From Chara braunii (taxonomy: Eukaryota; Streptophyta; Charophyceae; Charales; Characeae): a stretch of DNA of 20,882 nucleotides. Each line of letters opens with the position of its first letter. The stretch's first letter is position 1. Below the pieces are notes generated by a model. The model was not told the DNA's origin. It searched no databases and saw nothing but the letters and a program-made list of their open reading frames with translations. The stretch covers positions 1,773,373 to 1,794,254 of the forward strand of contig BFEA01000245.1 in NCBI GenBank assembly GCA_003427395.1. The letters are read 5' to 3'. The translations under genes were made by a program, and so were the position numbers. Of this stretch, positions 1-9,594 are shown piece after piece.

Positions 1-236
1 CCTTCTTCCTCCATCTCCATCTCTGTCACTAGCGGAGCACCACACCTGGTGGGTCCGCTACACTAGGACTGACGGGACCGGTACCGCTGACTGCATGGGT
101 TTGCACTGCCAACTCGATGCAGTCGCACTGCCGACGTAACGCAGCTGCACTCACCACTTGCCCACTTGCCTCTGAGTGAAACGTGAGGCAGCTTCGAAAG
201 GCCACTTCCGGACCTTCCGAAAGTCTATGGACTTGG
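1..236. other. Non-coding leader, no gene seen
   Basis: I see no reading frame with any family character and no RNA gene here. Short direct repeats around gcagtcgcactgcc and gccacttccggacctt suggest this is degenerate flank of the minisatellite that follows. Confidence 0.5.
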
Positions 237-361
237 CCTTTCGAGTACTGTAGCAGCTACAATCTTGACCTTTCAGGACTGTAGCAGCTACGACCTTTAC
301 CTTTCAGGACTGTAGCAGCTACGACCTTGACCTTTCAGGATTCCTACAGCTACGACCTCCA
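237..361. repeat. 31-bp minisatellite, about 4 copies
   Basis: The unit begins cctttcaggactgtagcagc and continues tacgacctt. Copies start near 237, 269, 300 and 331, so the period is 31-32 bp. The first copy has one extra base and the last is diverged (ttcctacagc replaces ctgtagcagc). No reading frame stays open through it, so it is probably simple tandem DNA. Confidence 0.85.
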
Positions 362-580
362 CAGGGTTGTGACTCCTACTTGACAGATTACAAATCGAAC
401 CCCTACCACTACACAGACCTACAATAGACAACAACAATTGTCAAAACACAGGTCACGGGTTCAAACACTCGGGGTCGACACAGATACTGTACACAGGTAA
501 GCTGAGAACTAGGGATCGAGCCCTAGGATCTGCATTCGCTACTGCTAACAGGTGAAAACCGTTTCAATTTTAAATTTCAA
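362..580. other. No gene seen
   Basis: This unique-looking sequence has stops in all frames, and I recognise no promoter or RNA signal in it. Confidence 0.4.
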
Positions 581-634
581 ATTTTATAAAGAATTTCGTT
601 TTATTTTGTATTTTAAATTTTATTAAGAATTTCG
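581..634. repeat. Two-copy 36-bp AT-rich direct repeat
   Basis: attttataaagaatttcg at 581-598 recurs as attttattaagaatttcg at 617-634 with one substitution. The surrounding 560-640 is strongly AT-rich. Confidence 0.65.
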
Positions 635-709
635 ATGTAATCCCAAGACAAAAGTTGTTCAGTTTATTTTTTTGCATAACATAGTTTTTTTGGGGAATTT
701 TTTGAGGTC

Positions 710-733
710 TTTTTTTTTTTTTTTTTTTTTTTT
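710..733. repeat. Poly-T run (24 nt)
   Basis: An uninterrupted run of 24 T. It could be the poly-A end of a minus-strand retroposon or simple slippage. No element body was recognised next to it. Confidence 0.8.
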
Positions 734-780
734 GGGCAATTCGGGCTCTTGACAGACTGCCCAGGGAGGACGTCCGACCA

Positions 781-798
781 GTTGTCCGATCGGACAAC
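781..798. other. Perfect 18-bp palindrome
   Basis: gttgtccgatcggacaac equals its own reverse complement. The core gtccgat recurs at about 825, and gacgtccgac lies just upstream, so 768-835 is dense in related dyads. It may be the end of an inverted-repeat element or a dimeric protein site. The sequence shows only the symmetry. Confidence 0.6.
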
Positions 799-928
799 CC
801 CGGACGGTCAGGGGGGTCCTGGATGTCCGATCCGGTAACCTAGAAAAGAAACCAATTTCTACTTCTATGTAAAAACAAAAACACAGAAACCATCCCTTTC
901 TATTCCCGAGCAAAAGGGGGCAAGGGAG

Positions 929-975
929 GGGAGAAAGGGAGAGAGAGGGAGAGGGAGAGAGAGAGAGAGAGAGAA
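929..975. repeat. (GA)n microsatellite, imperfect
   Basis: A purine dinucleotide tract with G-rich interruptions at its start, directly abutting a 13-bp-stem hairpin at 976. Confidence 0.9.
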
Positions 976-1009
976 AATGAATCTTCCCGCTCTCTGGGGA
1001 AGATTCATT
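976..1009. repeat. Hairpin with 13-bp stem (GAATGAATCTTCCC family)
   Basis: aatgaatcttccc (976-988) pairs perfectly with gggaagattcatt (997-1009) around an 8-nt loop. A diverged copy in opposite orientation lies at 1456-1492, and the match extends into flanking gattttcatgctt. It is flanked by two (GA)n tracts. Confidence 0.85.
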
Positions 1010-1041
1010 CTCGATTTTCATGCTTTCGAGGCAACACACAG

Positions 1042-1044
<3 letters not shown>

Positions 1045-1082
<38 letters not shown>
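1045..1082. repeat. (GA)n microsatellite
   Basis: Nearly pure GA dinucleotides followed by a short A run. Apparent Arg/Glu or Ser/Leu reading frames across it come from the repeat and are not genes. Confidence 0.95.
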
Positions 1083-1086
<4 letters not shown>

Positions 1087-1135
1087 AAAAAGAACGACAA
1101 GCTGCATTGAGGGTTGTCCGCACAGCTCGCCGTTC

Positions 1136-1136
1136 T

Positions 1137-1206
<70 letters not shown>

Positions 1207-1210
1207 ATAC
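1136..1210. repeat. Compound (TC)n-(CA)n microsatellite
   Basis: About 9 TC units switch to about 28 CA units with two TA interruptions. Such compound dinucleotides are typical of eukaryotic nuclear DNA. Confidence 0.95.
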
Positions 1211-1229
1211 AAAGGTGCATGGGAATTCG

Positions 1230-1335
1230 GTGGGAAGATTCATTCCCGTGTTTCACTTACTAAACTTGGTGCACCCACAGTCCTAAGAGAGAGGGAGACA
1301 TAGAGTAAGTGAAAGACGGGAATGAATCTTCCCAC
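1230..1335. repeat. Inverted repeat pair, about 33-bp arms
   Basis: gtgggaagattcattcccg (1230-1248) is the exact reverse complement of 1317-1335. The arms extend inward as tgtttcacttact against a near-complement at about 1303-1316. Each arm also contains the shorter palindrome gggaaGATTCattccc. A further half copy, tttcacttactaaactt, follows at about 1353. This could be a small foldback or MITE-like element; no target-site duplication was identified. Confidence 0.8.
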
Positions 1336-1455
1336 ATTATCCATTACGGTTTTTCACTTACTAAACTTCGGGTGCACTCACACCTGAGAGGACGAGAAAG
1401 AGAAACGACGAGCTGCGTGGTGGACTGTGCGATGCCAGGGAAGCATGAAAATCAA

Positions 1456-1492
1456 GAATGAATCTTCCCCAGAGCGCAGAAAGATTCATTCT
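1456..1492. repeat. Second hairpin copy, inverted relative to 976-1009
   Basis: gaatgaatctt at the left pairs with aagattcattc at the right around the ccccagagcgcag region. Its reverse complement matches 976-1030, including the flanking gattttcatgctt, so the 960-1500 block is a nested inverted duplication. Confidence 0.7.
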
Positions 1493-1501
1493 CACCACCC
1501 C

Positions 1502-1502
<1 letters not shown>

Positions 1503-1542
<40 letters not shown>
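1503..1542. repeat. (CT)n microsatellite
   Basis: A pure pyrimidine dinucleotide run of about 20 units, placed between the second hairpin and the dispersed repeat. Confidence 0.95.
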
Positions 1543-1545
<3 letters not shown>

Positions 1546-1550
1546 ACGAG

Positions 1551-1745
1551 AGCGAGGACGCGAGAAGTACTCTGCTGGCAAGCAGTGCACTACTTCGGGT
1601 GAACTGGTGGTTTATAATGGGAGAGTAGGGGGGCCACGAGGGAGACATATTGAGGTCGAAAGAGAGGGGCTTCATGAGCTTAATAAAAGAAATAAAAAAA
1701 AATAGACTAATTTCACTTCTAGCCGACGCTCACACGGCCTCCTCG
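1551..1745. repeat. Dispersed repeat, copy 1
   Basis: Shares an extended match, roughly four in five bases by eye, with 7338-7530 in the same orientation. Shared blocks include tactctgct, tggtttat, atgggagagtag, atattgaggtc, tttcatgagct or its near variant, an A-rich tract, and ccgacgct. The match continues past the A-rich tract, so that tract is internal rather than a terminal poly-A tail. The two copies bracket the gypsy relic about 5.8 kb apart, so they could be remnants of terminal repeats or two insertions of one non-autonomous element. Confidence 0.7.
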
Positions 1746-1796
1746 ACTTTTTTCTTCGTCCGGCACGCAGCCCAGGGCATTATTTTTCCCTGCGGT

Positions 1797-1818
1797 CCTT
1801 CTCCCTTCGAGGAGAAGG
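1797..1818. other. GC-rich hairpin
   Basis: ccttctcc and ggagaagg pair perfectly around a 6-nt loop (cttcga), with further partial pairing of the gcggt and gccgc flanks. No T-tract follows and no gene abuts it, so I do not call a terminator. Confidence 0.45.
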
Positions 1819-2298
1819 GCCGCCTTTACTATTTTCCTGCGGCCCTTCGCCGCTTGCTATTCTTCTAGTGTCTTCTTGGTTAAGTGGTTTCGGCGGCCCA
1901 AGACATTCTCTAGGTCCATAGGCGCTGGCACTTGTGCCTTTGGCCTTCCATCCTTTCTATCTCTCTTGCCTCTGGTTTTCTCCGCTGTGCACAATTCTGC
2001 CATATACCATCTCTCAAGGGTCAGGACTTATCTCGGGACCCACCCGTCCCGACACCGGCTAAGGGAGACCATCAAGCGATACAACGAGGGTGCTGTACAA
2101 GGTAAGGTGGTAAGAGAGTGACGACGTCTGAAGTAGGCAGAGCTGATCATGACGAAGGCCGTAAAGCTGCCAATGACGTCCATGATGAGAAGTCCGGAAT
2201 ATCGTCGAGGAAGAGGCCGCAACGTCGGCAAGCTGAAGTGGCAAAACTGGAGTGGATGAAGTACTTAGAAGTCAAAGCCGTGGGAAGATAAGTTAAAG
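1819..2298. other. Non-coding, downstream of the gypsy fragment
   Basis: Relative to the minus-strand pol relic this is where a 3' long terminal repeat would be expected. I do not see a convincing polypurine tract, a TG...CA boundary or a matching copy, and no gene is supported. Confidence 0.4.
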
Positions 2299-2829
2299 TC
2301 AATCATCGTATTGAATAGGATGACGACGAGTGCGTTGTGGACGCTCAGAAGCATCTGGCTGCTGCTGAAGGTCTACCTCAGATGGACCAGACTCGACTTC
2401 AGTGGTCTCCTCAGCCGAGGGAGAAGGAAGAGGGTTAGTGCGCTGAGGAGGACCTGTCAACCCAGCACGACGGGCACGGTCATAGGCACGCACCAACATG
2501 CGAGCATGCTGCAAGTGCTTGAGGGGCTCCCAAGTAGCTTCCTCATCAGGGTAACCCTTCCAACGTACGAGATACTCGACGTGAGGAGGGTTGTCGTCGG
2601 TGACTCTACAACCAATGATATCTGAAACGAGGAACTCCTCGTGGTCATCCACCATGATGGGTGGAGGGCGCTCGTATGGTCGTCCAACGAAAGCCTCTGA
2701 CGGCATGTGGTAGGAACGTAGTAATGAGACGTGGTAGACATCGTACACACGAGCTTGACGTAGGTAGCTGGGCAACTTCACATGGAAGTTGACCGGGCTA
2801 GAATGCGGCATGGGCTGAAGAAGCGACAT
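2299..2829 (-). pseudogene. Chromodomain and C-terminal tail of the gypsy integrase (open segment)
   Basis: This is the longest open piece of the pol relic, 176 codons. Residues 28-40 contain VYHVSLL and lead into the C-terminal region. Residues about 64-117 (2479-2640) form a chromodomain with EYLVRWKGY, Trp90, Trp100 and the WEP signature, as in group I chromoviruses. A hydrophilic tail rich in Pro, Ser, Glu and Arg follows to the stop at 2299. The first Met is internal to the original polyprotein and is not a real start. Because this part is still open it may look like a host chromodomain gene, but its context is clearly that of the retroelement. Confidence 0.85.
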
Positions 2830-3655
2830 CGGAACTTGCGAAGCGTGTCCGCTTCGAGTTGTAAGTGGCGGGCGTCGACAAACACATCATCACCGACTTG
2901 GAATGGATGATCCATCCTCGACCGGTTCGCACATACGGTCATGAGAGTCTGGGAAGCGACTATGTGCTCATGCGTAGTCTTCACGATCGAGGTCATGTGT
3001 GCAACCCAATCATCCAGTGCAGGACAACTCGTGTCGGGGTGCATTTTTGACGGTCGAAGGAAGTCCACGGGAACACGAGGCTGATAGCCGAGCTCGCAAT
3101 AGTAAGGCAACATCCCAGTGGCTGGAGGCAACGTGGTTGTAGGTTATCTCCGCGTGGGCAAAATGCAGATCCCACTGCTGGTCGTTACGAACAATCTTCC
3201 GAGAGTCTTGTTCGTGACCTCGGTCTAACCATCAGTTTGGGGATGGTAAGACGAGGAGAAGAGGAACTGAGTGTCGTACACCTCGTGAAGTCGTCGTCAG
3301 AATCGGTTGGTAAAGCACGGGTCACAGTTAGATATGATGCTAAGGGGTAAGTCGTGGTCATGCACGACTCGGTCAAACACGATGTCGATGACCTCACGTA
3401 GACTGATGGCATAGCGGCACGGAACAAAGCGTGCGCGCTTAGTGAAGCGGTCGACGACAACCAAGATAGCATCATGACCTTGGGGCCGGAGGACGAAGAG
3501 GACCAATAAAGTCCATCGAGATGGACTGCCAACGACCCTCAAGGATAGGAAGAGGCTGGAGCAAACCATAAGGCAGGTGGTTCGCACTGTTGACCTTCTG
3601 ACAAGTGGGACACTCTGCGACACGCGAGCATACCTGATCATAGGTAGCAAGCGTG
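2299..3655 (-). pseudogene. Ty3/gypsy chromovirus pol fragment (integrase + chromodomain), broken
   Basis: Reading the minus strand from about 3650 to 2299 gives the usual order of a plant chromovirus pol 3' end. First comes the end of the HHCC zinc-binding domain, then the integrase core (VVVDRFTKRARF), then the HPQTDG motif, then the linker and GPY-like region (VGDDVFV), then VYHVSLL and a chromodomain. The product would integrate element DNA, with the chromodomain guiding it to histone marks. It cannot be functional. The frame changes at least three times, the conserved SDRDP reads SNCDP (Asn in place of the second catalytic Asp), and a TAG at 3225-3227 replaces the residue after HPQTDG, beside the catalytic Glu. 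Protease, reverse transcriptase, RNase H and gag are not recognisable upstream. The match ends abruptly near 3655. Confidence 0.9.
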
Positions 3656-5081
3656 TATTTTCAGGTCGAGTATTATTGTCAATTGAGCAAGCTCCCTTTA
3701 CAAATTTGATTTGACCTTACTGACCCCGTTATATTAATTTCAGTCATAAGAAGTGTTATTCTTGTCATAAGTTCTTTGTGAGAGGTTTCCCCCTCCAACT
3801 GTTGTGAGTTGCTATTCGACGCTAAAACTGGAAAAAGTGCGGGATGTCGTTCAAAGAAAATTGGTTTTCTTGTCGAAAATGAATGAGTAAGCGATTATTG
3901 CGAATGCGACGGATGAGCGTCGTGTACGCTTAAATTTATGTATTCGGGCTACTCTTGGTGGAGTTTCATGTCTTTCAGTTCTCGTGGGTTGAGAGTTAAT
4001 GACATTACTTGTCTCGATCATAACAATAAAATTTGATTGCATGACCCTAACAAGTTGAGCAGCGCGAGCACTAATTAGATACTCATCTAGCAAAATAACG
4101 CTTAAGCCTCGAGTCAATAGCTATTGAGTGAAGACGGTCTCTACCCCTTGCGAGGGTAGAAAGGGGGCAATACCCTGGGGAGAGGGAATGAGCGACAAAC
4201 TTAGTGATGAGATGAGTGCGTTCGTCCTAAGTGACTGAGTTTTTTTTAATGGGTGAGAGCGCTTTAGTTCTAAGGAGGATTGCCCCTTGAGGTGAGAACT
4301 TTGCTCGTAGGCTACTGGTGGTATCTAGGATGATTTATCACAATTACTTCTATCGTCATACCAAATGGCATTCTCCCTGTATGGTGGCAAGGATGACAAA
4401 CAGTGAAACTGTGCACTGCTCGTGCTGTATCGTGCAAGTTATTTGAGTGGGACTTACTATCTGAGACATTATATGTATTGCTCGAATTGGCCAGTCGTGT
4501 GTGTTGTTAAAGTTTATGTAATTATACAAAGATACCATGTGCAATGTGTGAACAAGACACTTCTCAACATAGCACTCGTGACAAGTTGTGTTCTGGAAAA
4601 AAATATTAATTACTTGTAAATCCGGGACAGATAAAATAAGGACCAGTTGGTCACCACGAATTCGTACTAGTACAAAGACATTAGCAGGGGTCAAGGAAAT
4701 CTATGTGCTGTAGCAAACTAGGCAACATGAGCCCTCGTCGGTAGAGCCACCAGGCTCCTCAGCGGGACTGAACTCGAGCGATCTTATAACAGGGCATTCA
4801 TAAACCACTTGTGGACGGACTCGAGCAAACTGTTAAGAGTTTGAGCTCCCGAGAAAGACAGATTCAATAAGCCCCTAAGACTGGATACTTATACCTATCA
4901 ATTGGAAATCAAAGAGGAACTTGACATTTAATCGTGAAAGCCCCAGCACCAAACTGCTTACAACAAAACCCTTCACAGTCAGTCGTCTCTCTAAGACACA
5001 TGCAAAGGGCAATCGTAGATGAAGCCCATGTTTTACTTCTGATAACTGGCAACTTCGTAACTAGAAAGTTTTCTATTCTGA
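3656..5081. other. AT-rich, no gene supported
   Basis: Stops are frequent in all six frames and no retroelement motif continues from the integrase. A minus-strand 88-codon frame at 3851-4117 and a 112-codon frame at 4356-4694 have no recognisable features. I consider them chance. Confidence 0.5.
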
Positions 5082-5093
5082 TCAACTGAATCT

Positions 5094-5369
5094 ATGGGTT
5101 ATAACAAGAAAGACACGAAGATGAAAGAGCGCATCCTTGCCACATTTTGCTCTCTCAAAAGAGCCAAAACTGAGGTTTAGGAGAGTACACAAAATAAAGA
5201 GGTTGAAGTCTATAACAAAATCACGAGGGAGCTTTCAATCGAGAGAGTGAGGGATCATTATAAACTCATCGAGTATACGTTCTACATCTATGGAGTTGAT
5301 GGAGGACTTTGTAGTACAGTCTCCTCAGTTGAAACCATTTCGAAAGCTAGAGAGGTTATTTACCCTTAG
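5094..5369 (+). pseudogene. Possible decayed small ORF with one internal TAG
   Basis: From the ATG at 5094 the frame runs 91 codons to a TAG at 5367-5369, interrupted once by TAG at 5178-5180 (codon 29). The predicted product is Lys/Glu-rich and hydrophilic at first (KKDTKMKERI; ITRELSIERVRDHYK), then more hydrophobic (LIEYTFYIYG). I do not recognise it. Its appeal is that frames this long are unusual in this AT-rich stretch. One internal stop and the absence of neighbours make a relic or chance equally possible. Confidence 0.2.
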
Positions 5370-6000
5370 TGATTCTCTTGCTCCCTACAAAGAACCATCC
5401 AACTTTTAATGCTCAGTCTCATACTTATTGGTAAAAACTTGTATCATTTGCTGCATCATATTGCAGTCAGGTATCGTTTGTAGTGGCAGTAGATGCAGAC
5501 AACTATTTGCAGAGCATAGAGAGTTTCCTGGAGACCTGGTGTGAAAATCAGTTTTAATCCTTTTGAACGACGAACATTAATGACTATCAATTCCTTCTTT
5601 GCATGTCGAGCACCAGTTTATCAGTGTCCTCGTGTTGTCTAATACTCATTGACTAAAAGGGAAGTTGCACAACGTTGTCTCATCCCTTGAGACAATTCAG
5701 ATGACAAGAGAGGTAGTCAATGCCCAATGCTCGTAGATCAAAGCAACACCTACCTACAAGTCATTATTGAAGGCCAAAAAAATAGTCAGTTCCTGGTCGA
5801 GATCGACTGTCTTCTAGTACCCTGAATTACTATCAGTTATCAGCCTAGGTGAATGATCACCAACTGAGAGCTAGGGGTCCTCTACATGTCCCAATCGTGA
5901 GCCTCGTCAGGGTTCTCATGACAATTTCTAGGGAAGTCTCATGCTTCCGCAATGGAAATCAATAACCTTGATTAATCATCAGTCGTTTTTTATCAACCTG
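5370..6000. other. No gene seen
   Basis: Stops are dense in every frame and I recognise no element or RNA gene. Confidence 0.45.
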
Positions 6001-6300
6001 CTCTTGGACCATTATCAATACATTAGCGATTTGTGGCTTGTTTTTGACAACATCTAGTCATCTGAGACATTGTCAGTGATCTTTATTCAGAGTCTGTTGT
6101 AGTTTGATCATTGTCAGCTATCACTTGGACCAGCATCAACCAGTTAGTGTCCTCACCTAAGACGTTGAGACTACTTTCAATATTCATCTTTGCACATGAG
6201 TGTGGTTCAACCATTCCCGCTCAGTGAGTCAGTCCTGGCCAGCCTCAACAAGATAGCCCTCAAGGATGTTGTCCAGTATCAATACATCAGTGCAGTTAGT
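6001..6300. repeat. Very degenerate tandem repeats, roughly 120-150 bp
   Basis: Similar phrases recur at 6001 (ttggaccattatcaatacat), 6124 (ttggaccagcatcaaccag) and 6268 (tgtccagtatcaatacatc), each followed by ttag or gttagt. Spacing is about 122 then about 145 bp. The match is weak and was judged by eye only. Confidence 0.3.
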
Positions 6301-6465
6301 TTCGGACAAGGAGGTTTGTCAATTTTTGTTGTTCTCACCAGATCTGCAGGTGGCACCATCCATGACTTAGACTCTACATGAAGAAAAGTAAAAAACTCAT
6401 GAGCACTTTGATTTAGTATGGATCTCAGCAGCAAACACCGTGAGGAAAGAGAGAAGGAGCTGAAC

Positions 6466-6483
6466 GAGAGAGAGAGAGAGAGA
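6466..6483. repeat. (GA)n microsatellite, short
   Basis: About seven GA units follow gaac, isolated in otherwise unique sequence. Confidence 0.8.
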
Positions 6484-7337
6484 CAAAGCTAATCCGTAGC
6501 TTTCGATTCAAGCTCTACACGATTATTTCAATCCTTCAATTCCTTTTCTTCTTACAGACGGCTCCTACTGGGGTGACTTGATAGATTTGGCCAAGAGGTA
6601 TGTTTCACCTCCAGAGATTGACTACGGCAGTAATTGAACCCTCAGAGCCCCGACATCTCAAACGAGGGGTCTTCTCTTAGTCATATCTCCCTAATCTATG
6701 AGAAGAGTTTTGTGCTATGGCTGACGTCTGGATCATAGGTATTCGATGGAAGTGTTCGGAGCTCGAAGGTTTTAGGTGGCTCTATATCTCGAGGTCACAA
6801 TCGCAGGAAGTGCGTAAACATGGCTCAAAGCACAAGAGATGCACAACCAAATGAGAGACTGAGGATGAGACCGTAGAGAGATGAGTGAGAACTCATGACA
6901 AGTGTTGGTCACGCCTATTCATCTGTATTTTCTAAGATTATTATGAGTTCTCACTTTTCCCTCACTTATCTTATCTTTGTCTTGAGTCATCCAGTCTTCG
7001 TTTCTTGCATTACCTTTGCTTGATGGTTATGCTTCAGATGATCTTGTCATAGTTGTAAAATTTAGTATATCGGTAAATTGATACACGCATGACACACCAA
7101 TACTTCATAATTATTATTTACATAATCTTTGTTGTTCCTAATTAAAATAAAAGATTCCAAAGACCGGGAACCGGCAAAGACCACAGTTAAATGGTCTCGC
7201 TCGAAGCCGAACTCAGACAACTGGAAGAAATTTGCATTATTTAATTTATTTATTTATTGCAAGAGTCAACAAAATTCGGTCGCCTGAAGTGGTATGACTG
7301 AAAAAGGTGCGACACCTCGCTAGTGTTGAACAAAAGA
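6484..7337. other. No gene seen
   Basis: AT-rich sequence with stops in all frames. A short TTTA tandem sits at about 7238-7258. Confidence 0.45.
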
Positions 7338-7530
7338 GCTCTTATCACAAGTACTACTCTGCTAACAAGTAGTACATTACTTCGGCTAAACTCGTGGTTT
7401 ATGATGGGAGAGTAGCAGGGCACTAGGGAGAAATATTGAGGTCAGAACGGAGGGGTTTCATGAGCTCAAAAAAAAAAAAAAAAAAAAAAAAATCAATGTT
7501 AACCGACGCTTACACACATCATGCACCATG
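7338..7530. repeat. Dispersed repeat, copy 2, with A25 run
   Basis: Same orientation as 1551-1745 and similar over most of its length. Its A-rich tract has expanded to an uninterrupted run of 25 A (7468-7492), and the match resumes after it at ccgacgct. The age looks comparable to the gypsy relic. No target-site duplication was found. Confidence 0.7.
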
Positions 7531-7697
7531 ATCAAACATATGTATGGTTGTTTATGCACAAATAAACATTATCATGGCGGGATTGAATCACCTTAATCAT
7601 CGAAGAGACATCCTTCCTTCTAATCAAACAACATTTATTAAGCAAATGAGTAATCCAAATAATATTTCGTTGATGAATGAAATACTGAAAAATCACC

Positions 7698-7757
7698 AAG
7701 CAATCCAACGAGGATGCAATACTCAAAAGCCAACAAGCAATCCAACGAGAACGCAAT
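7698..7757. repeat. Two-copy 37-bp direct repeat
   Basis: aagcaatccaacgaggatgc at 7698 recurs at 7735 with two changes (gaggatgc becomes gagaacgc). The 37-bp period is not a multiple of three, which argues against the Asn-rich frame across it being coding. Confidence 0.7.
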
Positions 7758-9198
7758 CTTCTTAGAGTTCATAGACATATAAATAACACATACAATGGTC
7801 CTCCTGAAACCACTTCATGAGGAAAAACAATACACGGGAGCATGTTTTCTCTACATTCAAATTTTTTACACATATTGACAACATGGGGAGCAACGGCCTC
7901 CAGAGACAACCATCAAGCAGCTATTGGGAACCTGGGCAACAACGACTCTTGGACACAACCATCAGATCAAGTATTTACACACTATTCTCGCTCGTGCTAT
8001 AAAATCTACTTGGACGCTCATAAATGCGGCAATACCGTAGCAGGACATTGGGCCTCACTTCACTACATTATACTCTCAAAACATCTTTAGAGTTCAACTG
8101 GAGCTATCGGAGGCGTCAAACTCTCCAAATCCGTACCTTCTCTGAACTGACTCTAGAGGCTGTAACTTAAGAGCTCTACAATGACACTACATGACAAAAC
8201 CTCTCACACATTAGGTCAATTATACAACCGTCGTCATGGCTGAGAGGGTGATCTATGCAAAACAGCCTTATGACCTATTATGACACTGCAGCAGGGAATG
8301 TGGTTGGGAAACCTGGGATAGGGGTTGTTGGGGGGCAAATCTTAACAAACGTTAGTTTAGGGTTTGTTTTTTCACAAGCGCCCAAATTCTTATGTGAGCA
8401 GGTGCACAGGGTAAAAATCAAATTGCCGATTTTTTACCACTCATCTTCTACATGAAATTAGGGTTGGGAGCTCTCCGTCAAACAATATCGCCTCTTGAGC
8501 AAGGGCATTGGGTGGTAGGTGTTGTGTTGACAAAAGGGGAATCTTTTTTTTCGTCTCTTCGGTTGGGGTGAGCAACAAACATGATTTATCAATACGATAG
8601 GACAAAGTTGGTAAGGATTATGGATTTTGTTGTGGTAGGCTTATAATAAGGAGGACGGTTAATCCTCCCTCCATCAGAGGGCAATCAATGTTGCCTTTTG
8701 TTGTATCGTCATTTACTAATGTGTTCAATAGGGACGTTGGACCCGGTTTCCAACAGTTGTAGCTCCCCACCAATAGAATGGAGCCATCAACCGTGTGAGC
8801 GCTTATCGTAGAGGATACTCTCACCAACTCCCTAGGCAAAGTTTGTCAAGGGAACTGTCCTGATCGAGAAGACATGGAGAACACTCCTCAATGACAAGTG
8901 GAAGCAGAGATAGGGGAAAGACAAGGGATATACAACAGACACATAATAGGCCGATTCTATTTTTCAATTCTGTGACACGAAGTAGGCGTAAAATTGTAAT
9001 TATTCAACCCAACGAGGGTAATTTTGCGATATTTATCCTAATTCTTGTAGTTTCTTCCTATAATTTCTACGAGTAAGTCTAAACTATTTTTAAATTACTG
9101 GTTCTGGTTTCTGATTTCTAGGCATACTCAAACGTGGACGGTTTTACCATTTGCTCACATGGAATTCTGTTCGGTAGTATCCCATTAGCAATAGAAAA
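7758..9198. other. No gene supported
   Basis: Several 60-80 codon frames on both strands have no recognisable domain, no overlap logic and low-complexity composition. I leave them uncalled. Confidence 0.45.
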
Positions 9199-9594
9199 TT
9201 GGGTTCCGTATTTCCGAGAAAAACGGGATTGTTACCACAGAGCGTTGGGTTGACACGCTACAGGATTAATAGGACCCAGACAAAGGGCCCGGTGTCGGAG
9301 GGCGTGGTATCCCGTCCCTCCTTGGTATATCAGGGACACCCTATACATAGATGGTTCTTCCATTGTGTACCCGATGCGCTTTGTGCACGACAAGTCTTGG
9401 ACCCGTCCTTGCTAGCACCCCACTATCAAACGGGAAGGGGTGCGCCACTAGACTTTCCTTTGGTCCACACAAGCTCAGCGCCCTATTGCACAACAGAGCA
9501 CGACCGACCCGTGTTCATGCAAGTTGTCGGGTTCGTCCAGGGACGCAAAAGTAGTAGGACCGACGCAATGTTTCTACAGTGTGCAAAGTTTTAG
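9199..9594 (+). CDS. Hypothetical ORF, doubtful
   Basis: 131 codons open from a TTG; there is no upstream ATG, because TAG codons precede closely in frame. The composition is mixed and rich in Pro, His and Cys, with no signal peptide, membrane segment or motif that I recognise. It overlaps the next ORF in another frame by 71 bp. It is among the longest open frames in the first half of the window outside repeats and the gypsy relic, which is the only support. Chance is quite likely. Confidence 0.15.
   Translation: MGSVFPRKTGLLPQSVGLTRYRINRTQTKGPVSEGVVSRPSLVYQGHPIHRWFFHCVPDALCARQVLDPSLLAPHYQTGRGAPLDFPLVHTSSAPYCTTEHDRPVFMQVVGFVQGRKSSRTDAMFLQCAKF

Noticed and set aside
659-1705. Several frames of 60-194 codons on both strands
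   Set aside because: They consist mainly of translated GA, CT and CA microsatellites and poly-T/A, and the same DNA is open in several frames at once.
2028-2625. Frames on both strands near 2028-2244 and plus-strand 2311-2625
   Set aside because: The plus-strand frame at 2311-2625 is antisense to the chromodomain; the others have no motif and overlap each other.
3185-3532. 115-codon minus-strand frame in the gypsy region
   Set aside because: The integrase motifs lie in the other frames; this one is an out-of-frame reading of the same pol fragment.
4120-4350. Possible structured RNA in a GC-richer patch
   Set aside because: No tRNA, snoRNA or rRNA signature could be folded or recognised by eye.
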